Both the position numbers and the translations under genes were made by a program. A stretch of 64,000 nucleotides of DNA from Burkholderiales bacterium. Its GTDB lineage: Bacteria; Pseudomonadota; Gammaproteobacteria; Burkholderiales; WYBJ01. The notes beneath the pieces were generated by a model. The model saw only the letters and a list, made by a program, of their open reading frames with translations, had not been told where the DNA came from and searched no databases. Of this stretch, positions 55,677 through 63,891 are shown piece by piece. Numbering within the stretch: the first letter of the stretch is position 1; each line of letters opens with the position of its first letter. The stretch lies in contig JADLAC010000027.1 in assembly GCA_020848435.1 (NCBI GenBank), positions 39,255 to 103,254 on the forward strand, in the 5' to 3' direction.

Positions 55677-56462
55677 ATGAAAGTCTATACCAACGGCATA
55701 GAGACGAACTACAGCGTGCAAGGCGAGGGACCTTGGCTGGTGTTCAGCCATTCGCTCGCCTGCAATCTTTCGATGTGGGCGCCGCAGGCCGAAACGTTTT
55801 CCCGCAAGTACAAGGTGCTGTGCTACGACACCCGCGGCCACGGCCAGAGCGGCGCGCCGGCGCAGCCTTACACGCTGGAGCAGTTGGCCGACGATGCCAA
55901 AGCGCTGTTCGACGCGCTCGGCATCAAGCAATGTCATTGGGTGGGGCTGTCGATGGGCGGCATGATCGGCCAGACGTTCGCGCTCAGACATCCGGGAATC
56001 TTCAAGACCATGACGCTCGCCGATACCACCAGCCGCTACCCCCCGGAGGGCCTGCCGCTATGGCAGCAGCGCATCGAGATCGCGACCGAACGGGGGATGG
56101 AGCCGATCGTCGCTGCGATGCTGGAGCGCTGGTTCACCGAGCCGTTTCGGCGCAGCGGCGCGAGCGTGATCGACGCTATCGCCGGCGCCATCCGCACCAC
56201 GCCGGTGGCGGGCTTCGTCGGCTGCTGCCACGCCATCCCCAAGATCGATTTGACCCGGCGCCTGCGCGAAATCAAGACACCGACGCTGGTGATGGTGGGC
56301 GAGCACGATCCGGGCACACCGCCCGAGATGGCGCGCGAGATTCACGACAACCTGCCCGGCTCGGAGCTGGTCATTGTTCCCGCCGCCGCACACCTGTCGA
56401 ACGTCGAACGGCCCGAAGCATTCAACACGGCGCTGACTCGATTCCTCGAACGCAACGTATGA
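55677..56462 (+). CDS. Alpha/beta hydrolase, 3-oxoadipate enol-lactonase-like
   Basis: A 261-residue alpha/beta hydrolase. WLVFSHSLACNLSMW is the oxyanion segment, GHGQSGAP a family motif, HWVGLSMGGMIGQTFAL the nucleophile elbow (Ser of G-x-S-x-G), VMVGEHDPGTPPEMA the Asp, and PAAAHLSNVERPEAF the His. It is closest to PcaD, which opens 3-oxoadipate enol-lactone in beta-ketoadipate pathways. No other pca gene is in the window, so it may act on another lactone. The ATG at 55677 follows GGAGG. It overlaps the next gene by four bases. Confidence 0.87.
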   Translation: MKVYTNGIETNYSVQGEGPWLVFSHSLACNLSMWAPQAETFSRKYKVLCYDTRGHGQSGAPAQPYTLEQLADDAKALFDALGIKQCHWVGLSMGGMIGQTFALRHPGIFKTMTLADTTSRYPPEGLPLWQQRIEIATERGMEPIVAAMLERWFTEPFRRSGASVIDAIAGAIRTTPVAGFVGCCHAIPKIDLTRRLREIKTPTLVMVGEHDPGTPPEMAREIHDNLPGSELVIVPAAAHLSNVERPEAFNTALTRFLERNV

Positions 56463-57415
56463 GCGCCGGGCGCGGCCGCGCTCGGAGCCTGGGTCGCGGC
56501 CGGCCGCTCGTCGGCGTGGTCGGGCTGGGGATCATGGGCGGGGCCATGGCCCGGCACCTCGCCACGGCCGGCTATTCGCTGGTCGGCTACGATCCGGCGG
56601 CAAACGCGCAACGGCGCTTCGCGCGCTGCGGCGGCGAAGCGCTCGGCTCCGCGCGCGCGGTTGCCGAGCAAGCCGACCTCGTGATCACATCGCTGGCGAC
56701 TGCCTCCGCCCTGGAGCAGGCGACCGAAGCCATCGTCGGTGCGCGCCGCGCCCGCGCACGCCCTCGGCTGATCGTGATCGAGACCAGCACGCTGCCGCTC
56801 GCAGACAAGGCTCGCGCCGATGCGCGCCTGCGACGCGCCGGCATGACGGCGTTGGACTGCCCCATCAGCGGCACCGCGGTGCGGCTGAAGGAGCGCGCCT
56901 GGACGATTTTCGTCAGCGGCCCCCGGCAGGCGCACGCGCGCGTGCGCGAGCTGCTCGCGGTGTTCACCGACCAGGCGCCCTATGTCGGGCGCTACGGCAA
57001 CGGCACCCGCATGAAGCTCGTCGCCAACCATCTCGTTGCCATACTCAATGTCGCCACCGCCGAGTCGCTGACTTTCGCTCGCCGCATGGGCCTCGATGCA
57101 CGCACCGTTCACGCCCTGATGGGATCGAGCCCCGTCATCGGCACGGGCGTGTATCGGCTGCGCGGCGGCTTCATGGTGGAGCGCACCTACCTCCCGGCCA
57201 CCATGAAGGTCGAGGTATGGCAGAAGGATATGCAGGTGATCGGCGACACGGCGCGCGCGGTCGGCGCGCCGGTGCCGTTGTTCAGCGGCTGCGTCCCGCT
57301 TTACAACGCCGCGATGGCGCGCGGTCTGGCGGCCTCGGATTCGGCCTCGGTGTGCGCGGTGTTCGACGCCATGACCGGCGCGATCGCGCCCGCGGGCCGG
57401 CCGCGCAACGGCTGA
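56459..57415 (+). CDS. NAD(P)-dependent beta-hydroxyacid dehydrogenase (3-hydroxyisobutyrate/tartronate semialdehyde type)
   Basis: A 318-residue enzyme. GVVGLGIMGGAMARHLATAGYSLVGYDP is the dinucleotide motif, and LDCPISGTAVRLKERAWTIFVSG and NGTRMKLVANHLVAILNVATAES, with the catalytic Lys, are the family signatures. It oxidises a beta-hydroxyacid to the semialdehyde or reduces a semialdehyde such as tartronate semialdehyde, a step known in glyoxylate use. The extra arginine-rich N-terminus (about 18 residues) is unusual. The ATG overlaps the enol-lactonase stop by four bases, so the two are cotranslated. Substrate unconfirmed. Confidence 0.88.
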   Translation: MSAGRGRARSLGRGRPLVGVVGLGIMGGAMARHLATAGYSLVGYDPAANAQRRFARCGGEALGSARAVAEQADLVITSLATASALEQATEAIVGARRARARPRLIVIETSTLPLADKARADARLRRAGMTALDCPISGTAVRLKERAWTIFVSGPRQAHARVRELLAVFTDQAPYVGRYGNGTRMKLVANHLVAILNVATAESLTFARRMGLDARTVHALMGSSPVIGTGVYRLRGGFMVERTYLPATMKVEVWQKDMQVIGDTARAVGAPVPLFSGCVPLYNAAMARGLAASDSASVCAVFDAMTGAIAPAGRPRNG

Positions 57416-57818
57416 CCGGGACCGGGGCGATCCCGCTGTGTCCCGAGTCTGAAGTTCGTTGCTTGAGCGACCAACGCTACGACTGTACCCTGAGCGGCAA
57501 AAGTGGCGAAATCGACGTCAGACGCGAAGCGAACCGCAGGCGAGGCTTGGACACCTGGCGAGGATTCGCGACAAAGTATGGCGTCGATTCTCGACATCTT
57601 TTGTGCAGCGAATTTCGGACTCAGGACGCTAGGCTGCGACGCTCGGACCGCGCGCCTTTTGGGGAGGAGGCCATGTCGAAGAAAACGGCGGACAGACCAC
57701 GTTTTCTCGCGCGTTTTTTTGCGATCCTGAACGCGTCGATGTTTGCCCGACCCCAAAACGGGGTCTGTCCCCGGTCTTGCGGTTCGGCCGCAAAGCGTGG
57801 TCGATCCGCGGTTTTGCG
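57416..57818. other. Intergenic region with REP-like element and no gene
   Basis: Between the dehydrogenase and the ABC transporter genes are 403 bases. The first part (57416-57680) has no supported gene; a 75-codon plus-strand frame at 57503-57730 crosses the repeat and is not convincing. The second part is the palindromic element at 57681-57774. No strong promoter for the ABC operon was recognised. Confidence 0.55.
57681..57774. repeat. REP-like palindromic element, copy B
   Basis: It begins GAAAACG...CGTTTTC (57681-57706, seven-base inverted ends around GCGGACAGACCA) and ends with GACCCC-AAAAC-GGGGTC (57749-57765) and TGTCCCCGGT. The right half matches copy A at 39812-39891 (GATGTTTG-y-CCGAC and GTCCCCGG). 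A T-rich run (57714-57720) lies between the halves. Confidence 0.6.
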
Positions 57819-59531
57819 ATGACGCACGCGCCTCTGCCGAGCTCGGCTGCGCGCTGCGCGGCACGCCTGCGCGCCTTGCGCTCGCCGCAGGGTTTTCTGC
57901 CGGCGATGGCGGTGGCGATCGGCGTGGTGCTCATCCTGAGCCCGTTTCTCGCCACCGTCGTACGCAGCCTGCTCACCGGCGAAGAAGGCAAGCTCGGCTT
58001 CGGGCTCGGCAACTTCATCGGCATGTTCGGCAACAAGCGGTTCTGGGAAGCGGCGGCCATGACGGCGCTCATGGGCGCCGGGGCGACCGCGCTGTCGTGC
58101 CTCTTCGGCCTCGGCCTCGCCTGGATCGTCGCGCGCACCGATCTGCCCGGCCGAGCCGGTTTCGATACGCTCAACCTGATCCCCTTCTTCCTTTCGCCCT
58201 TCGTCGGCGCGATAAGCTGGACGTATCTGGCCGCGCCCAACGTCGGCCTGCTCAATCAGGTCATCGCGGCCGCCGGCGGCCCCGCCGACTTGCTCAATAT
58301 CTATTCGGTCGGCGGCGTGATCTGGGTGCTGGCGCTGTTCTACACGCCGTATGTGTATCTCTTCGTCATTAGTCCGATGCGACGCATGGATCCGGCGCTC
58401 GAGGACGCCGCGCGCGCCCACGGCGCGGGCTTCTGGCTGACCTTGCGTTACGTCACCGCACCGCTCATGATGCCGGCCCTCATGTCGGGCGCCCTGGTGG
58501 TGTTCGTGACCAGCGCCGGCCTGTTCGATGTCCCGCTCGCGCTCGCCTCGCCGCACGGCATCAAGACCATCCCGACCGCGGTTTTCCAGGTAGTGCAGTA
58601 TCCGTCGGATTACGGCCTGGCGGCGGCGATCGGGGTCATGGTGATGACCGTCACCGTGGTGATCACGCTGATGCAGCGCAGCTACTTGTCCAAGCGCAGC
58701 TTCGCCACCGTGACCGGCAAGGGCTATCGACCGCGGATCGTGCAACTCGGACGCTGGAAGATCGCCGCCCTCGGGCTGGAAATCCTGTACGTGGGCGGTG
58801 GCGTTGTTCTGCCGATGGCCGCGCTCGTCATGGTGGCGCTCTCGCCGCTATGGACCGGCAAGCCCGATCCGTCGACGTTCACGCTGGGCAATTTCGAATT
58901 CGTGCTGTTCAGCCATGATCTCGCGCGCCGAGCCATGGTCAACAGCCTGATCGTCGCTTCGATCGGCGCGACTCTGGGCGTCGTCATCGGCACGCTGCAA
59001 TCGTATTACCTGCAGCGCGGCCGCAGCCGGCTGCGCACCGTGATGGACGCGTTTCTTTCCCTTCCCATCGGTATCCCCGGCATCATTCTCGGCCTGGGTT
59101 TCCTGGTCATCGCGCTGCGCACGCCGTTGTACAGCACGCTGTGGATCATTCTCATCGCCTACATCGCGCGCTTTCTGCCCTTTTCCACCCGCGGCATCTC
59201 GGCCATGCTGGTCTCGCTCAGCACCGACCTGGAGGAAAGCGCGCGCGCGGGCGGCGCGACCTGGTTGCAGACCATGCGCATGGTGGTGCTGCCGCTCATC
59301 CGCCCGGCGATCGTCGCGGCGTGGCTCATGCTCTTCGTCATCTTCGTGCGCGAGCTGGGCGCCACCATCCTGCTGTACGCCCAAGGCACCGAGACGATCA
59401 GCGTCGCCATGGTGATCATGGGCGAGATGAGCTTCGGCTACGTCGCGGCGCTCGCCGTGATCCAGGCGCTCCTGCTCGTCCTCGCCTTCGGCTTGTTCCG
59501 TCTCACGCGCAGCGCTTTCCTCGAAGCATGA
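57819..59531 (+). CDS. ABC importer permease, fused two-domain type
   Basis: A 570-residue membrane protein with two binding-protein-dependent transport permease domains in tandem, as in FbpB-like ferric and related importers. Each half has an EAA-type loop: LEDAARAHGAGFWLTLRYVTAPL in the first and LEESARAGGATWLQTMRMVVLPLI in the second. About 12 membrane segments are predicted. The ATG at 57819 is chosen because the first hydrophobic segment begins soon after; an earlier in-frame start is possible. It is followed at once by the ATPase gene (gap of one base) and then the binding-protein gene. The substrate could be iron, thiamine, polyamine or a phosphonate. Confidence 0.9.
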   Translation: MTHAPLPSSAARCAARLRALRSPQGFLPAMAVAIGVVLILSPFLATVVRSLLTGEEGKLGFGLGNFIGMFGNKRFWEAAAMTALMGAGATALSCLFGLGLAWIVARTDLPGRAGFDTLNLIPFFLSPFVGAISWTYLAAPNVGLLNQVIAAAGGPADLLNIYSVGGVIWVLALFYTPYVYLFVISPMRRMDPALEDAARAHGAGFWLTLRYVTAPLMMPALMSGALVVFVTSAGLFDVPLALASPHGIKTIPTAVFQVVQYPSDYGLAAAIGVMVMTVTVVITLMQRSYLSKRSFATVTGKGYRPRIVQLGRWKIAALGLEILYVGGGVVLPMAALVMVALSPLWTGKPDPSTFTLGNFEFVLFSHDLARRAMVNSLIVASIGATLGVVIGTLQSYYLQRGRSRLRTVMDAFLSLPIGIPGIILGLGFLVIALRTPLYSTLWIILIAYIARFLPFSTRGISAMLVSLSTDLEESARAGGATWLQTMRMVVLPLIRPAIVAAWLMLFVIFVRELGATILLYAQGTETISVAMVIMGEMSFGYVAALAVIQALLLVLAFGLFRLTRSAFLEA

Positions 59532-59532
59532 T

Positions 59533-60696
59533 GTGAACACTTCGATCCAGCAGCGTGCTCCCATGGCCGATGAAGGCGTGCGCAATTTCGTGCGGGTCGA
59601 GAGCCTGTGCAAATCCTTCGGCGCCACAGCCGCTTTGAAAGGCGTGAGCTTCGACGTCGAGCAGGGCAGCACCGTCTCGCTGCTCGGACCGAGCGGCTGC
59701 GGCAAGACCACGGTGCTACGTTCGATCGCGGGCCTGGAGAGGCCCGACTCGGGCCGCATCGCGATCGGCGGCGAGCCGGTGTACGACGGCGCGCGCTCGC
59801 TCAATCAGCCGCCCGAGCGGCGCCAGATCGGCATGGTGTTCCAGTCGTACGCGGTGTGGCCGCATATGAGCGTGGCGCAGAATGTCGGCTTCCCCTTGAA
59901 GGTCCGCAAGGCCGGCGCCGCGCAGTTGGCCGAGCGCGTGACCAAGGCGCTTGAGCTGGTCGGCCTGCAGGGCCTGGGCGAGCGCCCGGCAACCAACTTG
60001 AGCGGCGGACAGCAGCAACGCGTCGCGTTGGCGCGCGCGATCGTACACGAGCCGCGCCTGGTGCTGTTCGACGAACCATTGTCGAACCTCGATGCGCGCC
60101 TGCGCCAGCAGATGCGCACCGAGCTCAAGCTGCTGCAGGACCGGCTGGGCTTCACCGCGATCTACGTGACGCACGATCAGGAAGAAGCGCTCGCGCTGTC
60201 CACCAAGGTGATCGTCATGAATGACGGCCAGGTCGAAGCGATCGCGCAGCCGCGCGCGCTCTTCGCCCAACCGGCCACCGCGTTCGTCGCCCATTTTCTC
60301 GGTTTCGACAACATCTTCGACGGCACCGTGGCAGCGGTCGGCGCGCGCGATGCCGGCGGCGCGGCGACGGTGCGCGTCGATCTCGGCGTGGGAACCTGGT
60401 TACAGTGCGCATGGCGGCGCGCGGAACCGCCGCTCGTGGGCGCGCCGGTAACCGTGGCTTTCCGCAGCGAGCGCGCCGCGCTGGCGAGCGCCCCGACCGC
60501 GCCGCGGCCGGCCGCGAACGTGTTCTGCGGTACGATCGAGGCCGCTGTCTATCTGGGCATCAGCATAGACTACCTGGTGAAGTGCGGTTCGCTCACGTTA
60601 CGGGTGCTTGCGCCGGGCGAGTGTCCACTTACGGCCGGCGCCGCGGTCAGTGTGTCCGTCACGGCCGAGGATTGCATCGTGTTCCCGCGTGCATGA
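59533..60696 (+). CDS. ABC importer ATP-binding protein
   Basis: A 387-residue ATPase of the PotA/FbpC type. Walker A is SLLGPSGCGKTTVLRSIAGL, the Q-loop GMVFQSYAVWPHMSV, the signature LSGGQQQRVALARAIV, Walker B RLVLFDEPLSNLDA, and the H-loop VTHDQEEALA. A C-terminal TOBE-like regulatory domain (about 260-387) follows. GTG at 59533 gives the longest frame and lies one base after the permease stop; an ATG at 59563 is the alternative start. Cytoplasmic energiser of the neighbouring importer. Confidence 0.94.
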   Translation: MNTSIQQRAPMADEGVRNFVRVESLCKSFGATAALKGVSFDVEQGSTVSLLGPSGCGKTTVLRSIAGLERPDSGRIAIGGEPVYDGARSLNQPPERRQIGMVFQSYAVWPHMSVAQNVGFPLKVRKAGAAQLAERVTKALELVGLQGLGERPATNLSGGQQQRVALARAIVHEPRLVLFDEPLSNLDARLRQQMRTELKLLQDRLGFTAIYVTHDQEEALALSTKVIVMNDGQVEAIAQPRALFAQPATAFVAHFLGFDNIFDGTVAAVGARDAGGAATVRVDLGVGTWLQCAWRRAEPPLVGAPVTVAFRSERAALASAPTAPRPAANVFCGTIEAAVYLGISIDYLVKCGSLTLRVLAPGECPLTAGAAVSVSVTAEDCIVFPRA

Positions 60697-60734
60697 AACC
60701 GGGCGACAGCGGGGACAGACGAGGAGGAGAGAGC

Positions 60735-61832
60735 ATGTTGAAGCCGATTCGATGCGCATTGCTTGCGATGATCCTTGCCGGCGCGACCGGGGTAGCGGCT
60801 GCGGCGGCGGATGACCCGCCCGCGGTCAAGGCCGCGCCCGATGCCGCTAAGGAGGCGTTGCGCAAGACCATTGCCGCGGCCGCCAAGGAAGGCGACATCA
60901 GCTATTGGGATGCCGTCATTCAGCCTACCACCAACAATGCCCTCGCCGCCGGCTTTCGCAAGCACTACGGTCTGCCCGAGAGCTTCAAGGTGAGCTACAG
61001 CCTGTCGGCGACCGGCGCGCTGGTCACACGGGTTGACCAAGAATTGAGCGCCGGGCGCGTCACCATCGACGTGGTCGGCATCGCCTCGCTGCCCTGGGTG
61101 CACGAGAAGGTGCGCGCCGGGCACGTGATGCAATACGCCTCGCCACAATACCCCGCCTACCAGGCGGCCTTCGACAAGGGCCTGGGGCTGGACGGCTACT
61201 TCGCCTTCAATGGGGCCTATGTGTTCGTGCCGATGTGGAGCACCGAGCGACTGCAGTTCAAAGGCGATTCGTACAAGGACGTGCTCGGCGCCGTCCCCGC
61301 CGGGCGTATCACCATCGGGGATGCCACCAAGTCGGTCACCTATCTCGCGACCTACATGGCGCACCGCGAGCTACTGGGGATCGACTTCTTCAAGAAACTG
61401 GCGGAGATGAAGCCGGTGCTGGTGCTGCGCTCCGAGCTCATCGCCAACCAGCTCATTACCGGCCAGTACCAGCTCGCCTGGTCCGGCATGCCGACGCGGG
61501 CCTACCAGTTCAACCAGAAGGGCGGCAAGCTCAAATTCGTGCTGCCGAAGGAAGGCGTGGTATTGCTGCCGCAAGCGCAGTTCATCACCGCCAAGGCGCC
61601 GCATCCGAATGCGGCCAAGCTGTGGGTCGACTACGTGCTCTCCGACGAAGGCCAGCGCATCATCGTCAACGGCGAGGCGATGATCTCCGGTCGCAGCGGC
61701 TTCAAGAGCCCGCTGCCCGAGTACGCGCCGCCCATCGACAGCTTGAACGTGGTCAAGATGGACTGGGCCAAGATCAGCACCGCCGACATGAACAAGGCAC
61801 GCGAAGAATGGGTGAGCCTGTTCAATCCATGA
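60735..61832 (+). CDS. ABC importer periplasmic binding protein
   Basis: A 365-residue secreted binding protein with a signal peptide (about residues 1-25, MLKPIRCALLAMILAGATGV then AAAAA). It has the look of iron/polyamine-type extracellular binding proteins: YSLSATGALVTRVDQELSAG near the start, ELIANQLITGQYQLAWSGMP in the middle, and HPNAAKLWVDYVLSDEGQRII near the end. The ATG at 60735 follows GGAGGAGAGAGC. It completes the permease-ATPase-binding protein set. The ligand is unknown. It overlaps the following SDR gene by four bases, unusual for a transporter operon and suggesting the SDR acts on the imported compound. Confidence 0.9.
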   Translation: MLKPIRCALLAMILAGATGVAAAAADDPPAVKAAPDAAKEALRKTIAAAAKEGDISYWDAVIQPTTNNALAAGFRKHYGLPESFKVSYSLSATGALVTRVDQELSAGRVTIDVVGIASLPWVHEKVRAGHVMQYASPQYPAYQAAFDKGLGLDGYFAFNGAYVFVPMWSTERLQFKGDSYKDVLGAVPAGRITIGDATKSVTYLATYMAHRELLGIDFFKKLAEMKPVLVLRSELIANQLITGQYQLAWSGMPTRAYQFNQKGGKLKFVLPKEGVVLLPQAQFITAKAPHPNAAKLWVDYVLSDEGQRIIVNGEAMISGRSGFKSPLPEYAPPIDSLNVVKMDWAKISTADMNKAREEWVSLFNP

Positions 61833-62620
61833 GCGGCGCGCGCGCGCACGCCGCCGTGTCCGATGCCGCAAGCGCGCCGCGCGTGGCGCTGGTGACCGGC
61901 GCGGGCCAAGGGCTCGGCGCGGCGATCGCGCTCGCGCTCGCGCGCGACGGCTTTGACATCGCCGCGACCTACCACACGGCCGCTACGCTGGCGCAGACCT
62001 GCGCCGCCATAGAGCAGCTCGGCCGGCGCGCGTACGCCGTGGCGCTCGACCTGCGCGATCAAGGCAGCATCGAACACGCGCTGGCCGGCGCGATCGGTGC
62101 TCTGGGCAACCTCGATGTACTGGTGAACAACGCCGCTGTGACGCTGCGCCGCCCGGCCCTGGACGTCACGCGCGCGGAGTGGGAGCAGGTGATGGGCGTG
62201 GTGCTGAGCGGCACCTTCTTCATGAGCCAGCAGATGGGCCGTCATCTGGTCGCGACCAAGCGCCCGGGCGCGATCATCAACCTGGCGTCGACCCATGGGT
62301 TGGTCGGCCTCGCGCAGCGCTCCACCTACGGGACCGCCAAGGGTGGCATCATCCAGATGACGCGCATGCTCGCGATCGAGTGGGCCGAGCATGGCATCCG
62401 CGTCAACGCGATCGCGCCCGGAACGATCGAAACGCCGTCGCGCGCGGCGCACTTCCGCGCCGATCCGCAGACGCGCCGGAGCTTGCTCGCGCGCATCCCG
62501 TGCGGGCGCTTCGGCTTGGCCGAGGAGGTAGGCGCATGCGCGGCGTATCTCGCCAGTCCGGCGGCCGCGTACATCACGGGCCAGACCCTGGTGCTGGACG
62601 GCGGTCTCACCGCCGCGTGA
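61829..62620 (+). CDS. Short-chain dehydrogenase/reductase
   Basis: A 263-residue SDR. ALVTGAGQGLGAAIALALA (cofactor), VLVNNAAVTLRRP (NNA motif), Ser of INLASTHG, and YGTAKGG catalytic Tyr/Lys, with NAIAPGTIETP, all match classical SDRs. The C-terminus YITGQTLVLDGG is standard. It overlaps the binding-protein gene (ATGA), so it is cotranscribed with the importer. Substrate unknown. Confidence 0.9.
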   Translation: MSGARAHAAVSDAASAPRVALVTGAGQGLGAAIALALARDGFDIAATYHTAATLAQTCAAIEQLGRRAYAVALDLRDQGSIEHALAGAIGALGNLDVLVNNAAVTLRRPALDVTRAEWEQVMGVVLSGTFFMSQQMGRHLVATKRPGAIINLASTHGLVGLAQRSTYGTAKGGIIQMTRMLAIEWAEHGIRVNAIAPGTIETPSRAAHFRADPQTRRSLLARIPCGRFGLAEEVGACAAYLASPAAAYITGQTLVLDGGLTAA

Positions 62621-62680
62621 GCGCGGCGGAACTTGGAGACACGTCTTCCTGCGATCATGCAGCAGTGGAGTGCGCGGCGG

Positions 62681-62698
62681 GAAAACGTGGTCCCCGGT
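62681..62698. repeat. Fragment with the REP-like core
   Basis: GAAAACGTGGTCCCCGGT shares the GAAAACGTGGT and TCCCCGGT parts of the elements at 39812-39891 and 57681-57774. It is only 18 bases and might be a remnant. It lies in the 87-base gap before the molybdate transporter start. Confidence 0.45.
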
Positions 62699-62707
62699 CT
62701 CGCAGCC

Positions 62708-63877
62708 ATGGATGCGCCTGAGCCGATAGCCGCCGCTTCACGAAAGCGGATCAATCGCTTCGACCGCATGGAGTGGGCCGGCGCCGGCGGCGATCTCGGC
62801 ACGCTCATTCCGTTCGTCGTCGCGTACATCGGCGTGCTCGGCGTCGACCCGCACGGCATGCTGCTCGCGTTCGGCGTGGCCGGCATCGTCTGCGGGCTGG
62901 TCTATCGCACGCCGTTTCCCGTCCAGCCGATGAAAGCGATCGGGGCAGCCGCGACCACGCAGGCCGCGCAGACGCTGGTGGTGACCGCGGGCGCGGTCTA
63001 CGCCGCCGGCATCGCCACCGGCGTGTTGTGGCTGCTGCTGGCGCTGACCGGCGCGGTGCAGAAGATCTGCCGCTGGGTGGGCGCCCCGGTGGTCACCGGG
63101 ATCGTGCTCGGCCTCGGCCTGGGCTTCATGCTGCAAGGCGTGCGCATGATGTCGGACGATTGGTGGCTCGGCGCGATCGGCCTGGGAGCCACGCTCTGGA
63201 TGCTCTCGTATCGGGCCTTTCCCGCCATGTTCCTGCTGCTCGCCCTGGGCGCGGCTTGGGGTATCGCGCGCGAACCAGTCATCGTGTCCGAGTTGCTCGC
63301 CGTGTCGGCGCAGTTTCGCCCGCCCAGCTTCGCCCTCGGCGCGCTGACGTGGAACGATTGGCTGGTAGGATGCCTGGTGCTGGCACTGCCGCAACTGCCG
63401 CTCACGCTCGGTAATGCAGTGATAGCAATCACGGACGAGAACAATCGCTTGTTTCCCGACCGAGCGGTCAGCGAGCGGCGCGTCGCGGCCTCCACGGGCT
63501 TGATGAACCTCATCGGCGCGGCGTTCGGCGGCGTGCCCATGTGTCACGGTGCCGGCGGCATGGCCGGCCACGTGCGCTTCGGCGCGCGCACCGGCGGGGC
63601 CGCGATCATACTCGGCACGCTGCTCGTCTTGCTGGCGTTGTTCTTCGCCGACTCGGTGCAGACCTTGCTGCGGATCTTTCCGACGGCCGTGCTCGGCGTG
63701 ATCCTGTTCTTGACCGGCGCGCAGCTCGCGCTCGGTGCGTGCGATCTCGGCCGGGACAAAGGCGAACGATTCGCGGCGCTGGTGACCGCCGGCTGCGCGC
63801 TGTGGAACGTTGGGCTTGCCTTCGTCGTCGGACTGGCCGTGCTCGCGCTCGCGCGCAAAGGCCGGCTGCATCTCTAG
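62708..63877 (+). CDS. MOT1-type molybdate/sulfate transporter
   Basis: A 389-residue polytopic protein (about 10-11 segments) of the MOT1 group within the SulP-like family. The hallmark segments are GAGGDLGTLIPFVVAYIGVLG near the start, VQPMKAIGAAATTQAAQ, LPQLPLTLGNAVIAITDENN, and VPMCHGAGGMAGHVRFGAR. Eukaryotic MOT1 proteins carry molybdate with high affinity; bacterial relatives are annotated putative sulfate/molybdate transporters. No STAS domain is present. The ATG at 62708 opens a plausible short N-terminal tail; an in-frame ATG at 62633 crosses the REP-like fragment. A molybdate carrier would suit the Mo/W formate dehydrogenase at 10.6-15.1 kb, though it is not adjacent. Confidence 0.86.
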   Translation: MDAPEPIAAASRKRINRFDRMEWAGAGGDLGTLIPFVVAYIGVLGVDPHGMLLAFGVAGIVCGLVYRTPFPVQPMKAIGAAATTQAAQTLVVTAGAVYAAGIATGVLWLLLALTGAVQKICRWVGAPVVTGIVLGLGLGFMLQGVRMMSDDWWLGAIGLGATLWMLSYRAFPAMFLLLALGAAWGIAREPVIVSELLAVSAQFRPPSFALGALTWNDWLVGCLVLALPQLPLTLGNAVIAITDENNRLFPDRAVSERRVAASTGLMNLIGAAFGGVPMCHGAGGMAGHVRFGARTGGAAIILGTLLVLLALFFADSVQTLLRIFPTAVLGVILFLTGAQLALGACDLGRDKGERFAALVTAGCALWNVGLAFVVGLAVLALARKGRLHL

Positions 63878-63891
63878 GAGCCTGTCGGACT

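Noticed and set aside
57503..57730. A 75-codon plus-strand frame before the ABC transporter genes
   Set aside because: It runs through the REP-like palindrome, has no ribosome site and no family resemblance.
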